DNA of 64,000 bases. Source: Bog-105 sp965277855. Its GTDB lineage: Bacteria; Acidobacteriota; Terriglobia; Bryobacterales; Bryobacteraceae. The notes below the pieces were generated by a model. The model saw only the letters and a list, made by a program, of their open reading frames with translations, was not told the DNA's origin and did not search any database. The number at the start of each line of letters is the position of its first letter. Within the stretch, counting starts at the first letter, position 1. The position numbers were made by a program, and so were the translations under genes. The stretch covers positions 5,890,001 through 5,954,000 of the forward strand of contig OZ255847.1 of the NCBI GenBank assembly GCA_965277855.1, in the 5' to 3' direction. Of this stretch, positions 60,182-64,000 are shown piece by piece.

Positions 60182-60573
60182 TGTTCGCCTTAGATACCAA
60201 CACGCTGATCTATTTTTTTAGGGGTACCGGGCGAGTCAAAGATCATTTGCTGTCTTTGTCGCCAGCCGAAATTGCGATCCCAGCAATCGTTCTGTACGAG
60301 TTGGAAATAGGGACTGGACAGGCTGAGCATGCTTCGAAACGCCGGGGCCAACTTGATGAACTGGTAAGGGCGGTCTCGGTGCTGCCCTTCGACACGGCAG
60401 CAGCGAAACGAGCGGCCGAAGTAAGTTTAGCTTTGCGGAAAACTGGAACCGCGATTGGGCCGATGGACGGTCTGATAGCGGGCACAGTGTTGGTGCATAA
60501 CGCAACGCTGGTGACGCATAACAGCAGGGAATTTCGCCGGGTGCGTGGATTGGATGTAGTGGATTGGTATTGA
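60181..60573 (+). CDS. VapC-like PIN-domain toxin
   Basis: 130 residues from GTG 60181 (overlapping the antitoxin TAG by one base). PIN-domain acidic residues: Asp in MFALDTNTLIYFFRG, Glu in LYELEIGTGQ, Asp in PMDGLIAGTVLVHN and the Asn/Ser block THNSREF. VapC toxins are RNases acting on tRNA or rRNA. Strong family match and intact catalytic set. Confidence 0.92.
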   Translation: MFALDTNTLIYFFRGTGRVKDHLLSLSPAEIAIPAIVLYELEIGTGQAEHASKRRGQLDELVRAVSVLPFDTAAAKRAAEVSLALRKTGTAIGPMDGLIAGTVLVHNATLVTHNSREFRRVRGLDVVDWY

Positions 60574-60582
60574 GCGTGGCGG

Positions 60583-60612
60583 GCTAAGCCTACCCTACGG
60601 CAGGGTAGGCTT
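60583..60612. repeat. Short palindromic dispersed repeat, copy 2 / possible terminator
   Basis: AAGCCTACCCT (60586-60596) and AGGGTAGGCTT (60602-60612) pair perfectly around a 5-base loop. Directly after vapC. There is no T run, so a REP-type element is at least as likely as a terminator. The core is shared with the site after trpS. Confidence 0.55.
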
Positions 60613-60625
60613 CGCGGTGAGGTGA

Positions 60626-60820
60626 CTACTCTTGCGGGAAGACGAAATCAGCGTTATAGCCGCCGCCATCGTCCTGGTACTGGGCCGAAGGAGCAAGCGG
60701 AGTTGAGCCTATCAGGACATCCTGCATAGACTGCTTGGTGTGTGCCTTCTGACGATCGAGCATGTCCTTGAGGAGCGGTTCGGTAACGGAAGGCTCCTGC
60801 CGGGATTTTTTGTATTTCAT
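60626..60820 (-). CDS. Small protein of unknown function
   Basis: 64 residues (MKYKKSRQEPSVTEPLLKDM, MQDVLIGSTPLAPSAQYQD, DGGGYNADFVFPQE). Polar, no signal peptide or membrane segment. Unrecognised; the reading frame and composition are credible, but no ribosome site is obvious. Confidence 0.4.
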   Translation of the reverse strand: MKYKKSRQEPSVTEPLLKDMLDRQKAHTKQSMQDVLIGSTPLAPSAQYQDDGGGYNADFVFPQE

Positions 60821-60968
60821 GCGGGCACGGTAGCATTCGGCGCAGCGAAACGTTCCAGATCGAGTGCCAAAGATAAATTTATAGGGTCAGTAAGTAACTG
60901 TTATTTCTGACATAACGCCTCAACGTGTCACAATAGGCGGTTTTATTTCGATTTGTGACTGGGGCGAG

Positions 60969-62345
60969 ATGCGGACGAAACAACTGTACGGGGCGACGGC
61001 GCTGCTGCTGGGGATGGCGGGAGCGGCGGCGGGTGAAGTGCCTTCGGCGATTGCCATCAAGGACGCGCACGTGGTGACGGTGAGCGGGGCGGAAATGGCC
61101 CGGGGCACTGTGGTGCTGCGGGACGGACTGATCACGCAGGTGGGTGCGAACGCAACGATTCCCGCGGACGCATGGGTCATCGACGGCGCTGGATTGACGG
61201 TGTATCCGGGATTTATCGACGGCTTGAGTACCTGGGGCATTCCGCCGACGCCGACAGCCACCCCGGCGGCCAGGGCTGCTGGGGCAGGAGGAACGCCTCC
61301 GGCCACGGCGGCGCCAGAACCAAGGGTCCGGGGGGCGGAAGATCGGCCGCAGACCTATGCGTATGAACGCGCGGCGGACCTGGTGACATCAACCGATACT
61401 CGGCTGGACGCGGCTCGTGCAGCCGGGTTCACGACGGCAGCCACTTTTCCCAACCGGGGCATTGTGGAGGGCCTGGGTGCGGTAGTGGACCTGGCGGGAG
61501 AGCGGGGGCGCGACATGGTGGTGGCGCAACCGGTCGGCGAGCAGATTCTGTTTCGCGTGGGCGGCGGTGGTTACGGACGCGCCTTTCCTTCTTCCCTGAT
61601 GGGCAACATTGCCTATGTGCGACAGCTGTATTTAGACCTAGATCAATATAAGCAGGCTAAGCAGTTGTATGCCAAGCATCCGGCGGGAAACAAGCGGCCG
61701 GAGTACGATCATGCTCTCGAAGGACTGGCGGAATCACCCCGCTTATTACTGCCGGGGGACGAATCGCAGCAGATCCAGAGGATTTTACGATTTGGGAAAG
61801 AACTGAAAACGCCTTTTGCGGTCTATGGGCTGCACGAGGGCTACGCCTGCCTGGACGCATTGAAAGAGGCGAAGACGCCGCTGCTGGTGAGTTTGAAGTG
61901 GCCGGAGAAGCCGAAGAATGCCGATCCGACAGAGGCGCCCAATTATCGCGATCTCGAGATGCGAGAGAAAGCTCCGGCGGTCCCGGGAATGTTGGCGCAG
62001 GCGGGCGTGAAGTTCGGGTTTTACTCCGACGGCGTGGATGCGGCCGCGGACCTGAAAAAAGATGTGAAGCGGGCGATTGATGCGGGTCTGCCGAGGGCGG
62101 ATGCGGTGAAGGCGCTGACGTTGAATACCGCCGAGATGTACGGGGTGGCGGACCGGTTGGGAAGCATTGAAAAAGGCAAGATCGCAAACCTGGTGGTGAT
62201 GAAGGGGGACGCGTTTGAGGACAAGACGACGGTCGAATACGTGGTGATTGACGGTAAGGTGTTTCAGCCGTCGAAAGATTTGCAGAAACCGCCGGGTGGT
62301 GGAACCAAGACATCGGTGGCGGCCACCGAAGGAGAAGCGCAATGA
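60969..62345 (+). CDS. Exported amidohydrolase-family protein with degenerate N-terminal metal site (tandem gene 1)
   Basis: 458 residues, signal peptide near MRTKQLYGATALLLGMAGAAAG. Family strands: AIKDAHVVTVSGAEMARGTVVLRDGLITQVG, and VYPGFIDGLSTWG where a canonical family member has PGxIDxHxH; the HxH pair is absent. C-terminal NTAEMYGVADRLGSIEKGKIANLVVMKGD is typical. A Pro/Ala-rich linker lies after the first beta domain (about 95-118). Likely not a conventional metal hydrolase. Overlaps gene 2 by 4 bases. Confidence 0.85.
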   Translation: MRTKQLYGATALLLGMAGAAAGEVPSAIAIKDAHVVTVSGAEMARGTVVLRDGLITQVGANATIPADAWVIDGAGLTVYPGFIDGLSTWGIPPTPTATPAARAAGAGGTPPATAAPEPRVRGAEDRPQTYAYERAADLVTSTDTRLDAARAAGFTTAATFPNRGIVEGLGAVVDLAGERGRDMVVAQPVGEQILFRVGGGGYGRAFPSSLMGNIAYVRQLYLDLDQYKQAKQLYAKHPAGNKRPEYDHALEGLAESPRLLLPGDESQQIQRILRFGKELKTPFAVYGLHEGYACLDALKEAKTPLLVSLKWPEKPKNADPTEAPNYRDLEMREKAPAVPGMLAQAGVKFGFYSDGVDAAADLKKDVKRAIDAGLPRADAVKALTLNTAEMYGVADRLGSIEKGKIANLVVMKGDAFEDKTTVEYVVIDGKVFQPSKDLQKPPGGGTKTSVAATEGEAQ

Positions 62346-63721
62346 TGCGTAGGCTGATCGGAATTTCGGTGTTATGCGTGGCCACGAGTTTCGGGCAAAC
62401 GGTGCTGATTCGAAATGCCACTGTGCTGACGGTGACCAAGGGGACGATTGAAAATGGCAGCGTGCTGGTGGAGAACGGGCGCGTGGCGGCGGTCGGCAAA
62501 GACATCAGCGCGCCGGCGGGAGCGCCCGTCATCGACGGGACAGGCAAATACTTGATGCCGGGGATTATCGACTGCCACTCGCATACCGCGATCGAGGGCG
62601 GAGTCAATGAAGGCACCCTGTCCGATTCATCGATGGTGAATATCAAGGACGTGATCGATCCCACGGACATAAATATCTACCGGGCGCTGGCTGGTGGATT
62701 GACGGTTTCGAATGTATTGCATGGCAGTGCGAACGCGATCGGCGGCCAGACCGAGGTAATCAAGCTGCGCTGGGGGAAAACTGCGCCGGAGATGGCGTTT
62801 GAGGGAGCGACGCCGGGCATTAAGTTTGCGCTTGGAGAAAATCCGAAGCGGGCTGGTTATCCGCAGCAGGGTTTGTTTTCGCCCGCGCCGGTAGTCGAGC
62901 GGCGCTATCCGGCGACTCGTATGGGCGTTGAGGAAGTGATTCGCACGAGTTTTGCGGAAGCGAAGAACTACCGGGCGGAGTGGAAGCGTTATGAAGAACG
63001 AGTAAGTAAAGGCGAGCACCCTATACCGCCGCGGAAGGATCTGCGGCTGGAGCCGCTGGTGGAGGTGCTGGAAGGAAAGCGGTACGTCCACGCGCACTGT
63101 TACCGGTCGGACGAGATTCTAATGCTGCTGCGGGTGGCGGACGAGATGGGATTCAAAATACGCACTCTGCAGCATGTGCTCGAAGGCTACAAGGTGGCCG
63201 ACGAGATCGCGAAGCACGGGGCGGGGGCTTCGACATTCAGTGACTGGTGGTCGTACAAGATCGAGGCGTTCGATGCGACGCCGTATAACGCGGCGATTAT
63301 GGCGCGTAAAGGTGTGGTGGTTTCGCTCAACTCGGATTCGGATGAATTGCAGAGGCATTTGAATTTAGAGGCGGCGAAGACGATGCGCTATGGCGGGTTG
63401 AGCGAGACTGAGGCGCTCGCTATGGTGACGATCAATCCGGCTAGGCAGTTGGGGATTGACGGCAAGGTGGAGTCGATCGAGGTGGGGAAGTCGGGCGACC
63501 TGGTGCTGTTCGACAAACATCCGTTGGATGGGTATTCGAAGGTGTTGAAAGTGTGGATCGATGGGCATGAGTATTTCGATCGCGATAAGGACCTGACGGC
63601 GCGGGCGGATTTCGAGTCGAAGAAGAAAGCGCTGATCGATAAAGAGAACGCGGCGCAGAAGTCGCGCGGCGGTGATCGAAGTACACAACAGAGCAATCCG
63701 TCGGGGGAGGCCATTCAATGA
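62342..63721 (+). CDS. Exported amidohydrolase-family protein with intact N-terminal HxH (tandem gene 2)
   Basis: 459 residues with signal peptide MMRRLIGISVLCVATSFG. Keeps PGIIDCHSHTAIEGG (HxH), KRYVHAHCYRSDEILMLLRVADEMGFKIRTLQHVLEGYKVADEIAKHGA (later His ligands), and VSLNSDSDELQRHL (the DSD with the final Asp). C-terminal RQLGIDGKVESIEVGKSGDLVLFDKHPL. Closest in type to imidazolonepropionase-like amidohydrolases. Overlaps both neighbours (ATGA), so the three proteins are co-made. Confidence 0.9.
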   Translation: MMRRLIGISVLCVATSFGQTVLIRNATVLTVTKGTIENGSVLVENGRVAAVGKDISAPAGAPVIDGTGKYLMPGIIDCHSHTAIEGGVNEGTLSDSSMVNIKDVIDPTDINIYRALAGGLTVSNVLHGSANAIGGQTEVIKLRWGKTAPEMAFEGATPGIKFALGENPKRAGYPQQGLFSPAPVVERRYPATRMGVEEVIRTSFAEAKNYRAEWKRYEERVSKGEHPIPPRKDLRLEPLVEVLEGKRYVHAHCYRSDEILMLLRVADEMGFKIRTLQHVLEGYKVADEIAKHGAGASTFSDWWSYKIEAFDATPYNAAIMARKGVVVSLNSDSDELQRHLNLEAAKTMRYGGLSETEALAMVTINPARQLGIDGKVESIEVGKSGDLVLFDKHPLDGYSKVLKVWIDGHEYFDRDKDLTARADFESKKKALIDKENAAQKSRGGDRSTQQSNPSGEAIQ

Positions 63722-64000
63722 TGAAGCTATTGATAGGAGCATTGTGCGGGGTTTTATGTAGCGCCGAGTCGCTGATCATCAAAAATGTGACGGTTCACCC
63801 GGTGACGGCGGGCGTGATCGAGCACGGGTCGGTGCTGGTGGTGGATGGAAAGATCGCGGGTATGGGCGCCAACGTGGCTGCGCCCAGTGGGGCCCGGGTG
63901 ATCGATGGACAGGGACTGCAGTTGTATCCGGGGCTGATCAATGCGGCGACCAACGTGGGCTTGTCCGAAATTTCAGCGCTCCGGGATACGGTGGATCTGG
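63718..64000 (+). CDS. Amidohydrolase-family protein, N-terminal part (tandem gene 3, runs off the window)
   Basis: About 94 residues visible: signal peptide MMKLLIGALCGVLCSA, the first beta domain (LIIKNVTVHPVTAGVIEHGSVLVVDGKIAGMGANVAAPSGARVIDG) and LYPGLINAATNVGLSEIS, where the HxH block should be; it is absent as in gene 1. The ATG overlaps the stop of gene 2. Remainder beyond the window. Confidence 0.85.
   Translation, partial: MMKLLIGALCGVLCSAESLIIKNVTVHPVTAGVIEHGSVLVVDGKIAGMGANVAAPSGARVIDGQGLQLYPGLINAATNVGLSEISALRDTVDL

Noticed and set aside
61657..62670. 337-codon minus-strand frame across amidohydrolase genes 1 and 2
   Set aside because: Ser/Pro/Arg-rich composition typical of an antisense shadow in GC-rich DNA; spans two well-supported genes.

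Overview
The window reads as chromosomal DNA of an Acidobacteriota bacterium, most likely of the Bryobacterales/Solibacterales type. This is an inference from content: two very large FtsX/MacB-type permeases of the ADOP kind (one with its PadR regulator), a short acidobacterial-style Hfq, many secreted beta-propeller and VCBS-repeat proteins, DUF885 and amidohydrolase-family secreted enzymes, and a high proportion of GTG/TTG starts with stop-start overlaps. There is no phage, plasmid or intact insertion sequence.

Layout. 0-10.3 kb: edge of a GMC oxidoreductase, a VCBS-repeat secreted protein, a TPR-like protein, then a peptide/nickel-type ABC importer split into two divergent units (two ATPases leftward; an M81/MlrC-like metallopeptidase, lipoprotein receptor and two permeases rightward, all translationally coupled), an unknown gene and a sialidase-like protein. 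10.3-18.4 kb: the RNase P RNA gene, a secreted propeller protein and the PadR-ADOP operon sit among six damaged loci: a truncated Rpn-family copy, a second Rpn copy frameshifted by a perfect 10-bp tandem duplication, an ArsN1-like acetyltransferase lacking its N-terminus and carrying a 15-bp tandem duplication, an SGNH hydrolase with a +1 frameshift, a thioredoxin-like remnant, and a mazE-like antitoxin followed by a decayed mazF.

18.4-34.1 kb is the housekeeping core: Trm112-like protein, family 9 glycosyltransferase and MsbA-like exporter; then yicC-gmk-rpoZ-coaBC-udg-tmk, an inserted leftward toxin-antitoxin pair plus a Uma2 nuclease, holB-hfq-rplU-rpmA-obgE, a selenocysteine tRNA whose 5' end overlaps the obgE stop codon, and divergent rlmD/trpS. 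34.1-47.1 kb: a flippase-like membrane protein, two unknown secreted proteins, a zinc-type CDF exporter, DinB, a WYL-type regulator broken by an in-frame TGA, amidase and DUF885 enzymes, a frameshifted Imm27 immunity gene, an NTF2-like protein and a second ADOP permease.

47.2-64 kb: carbohydrate and surface genes (a glycosidase-like protein, a YVTN propeller, a GH9 cellulase, a secreted metallo-beta-lactamase-fold protein, an ArnT-like glycosyltransferase overlapping asparagine synthetase, a GT21 glycosyltransferase coupled to a mutarotase-like secreted protein), a vapBC pair, and a tandem of three amidohydrolase-family genes in which only the middle one keeps the N-terminal HxH metal motif. 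The most notable single observations are the tRNA-Sec/obgE overlap, the cluster of damaged genes around rnpB, and the toxin-antitoxin/nuclease insertion between tmk and holB. All functional calls rest on motif recognition by eye; no database search was run.
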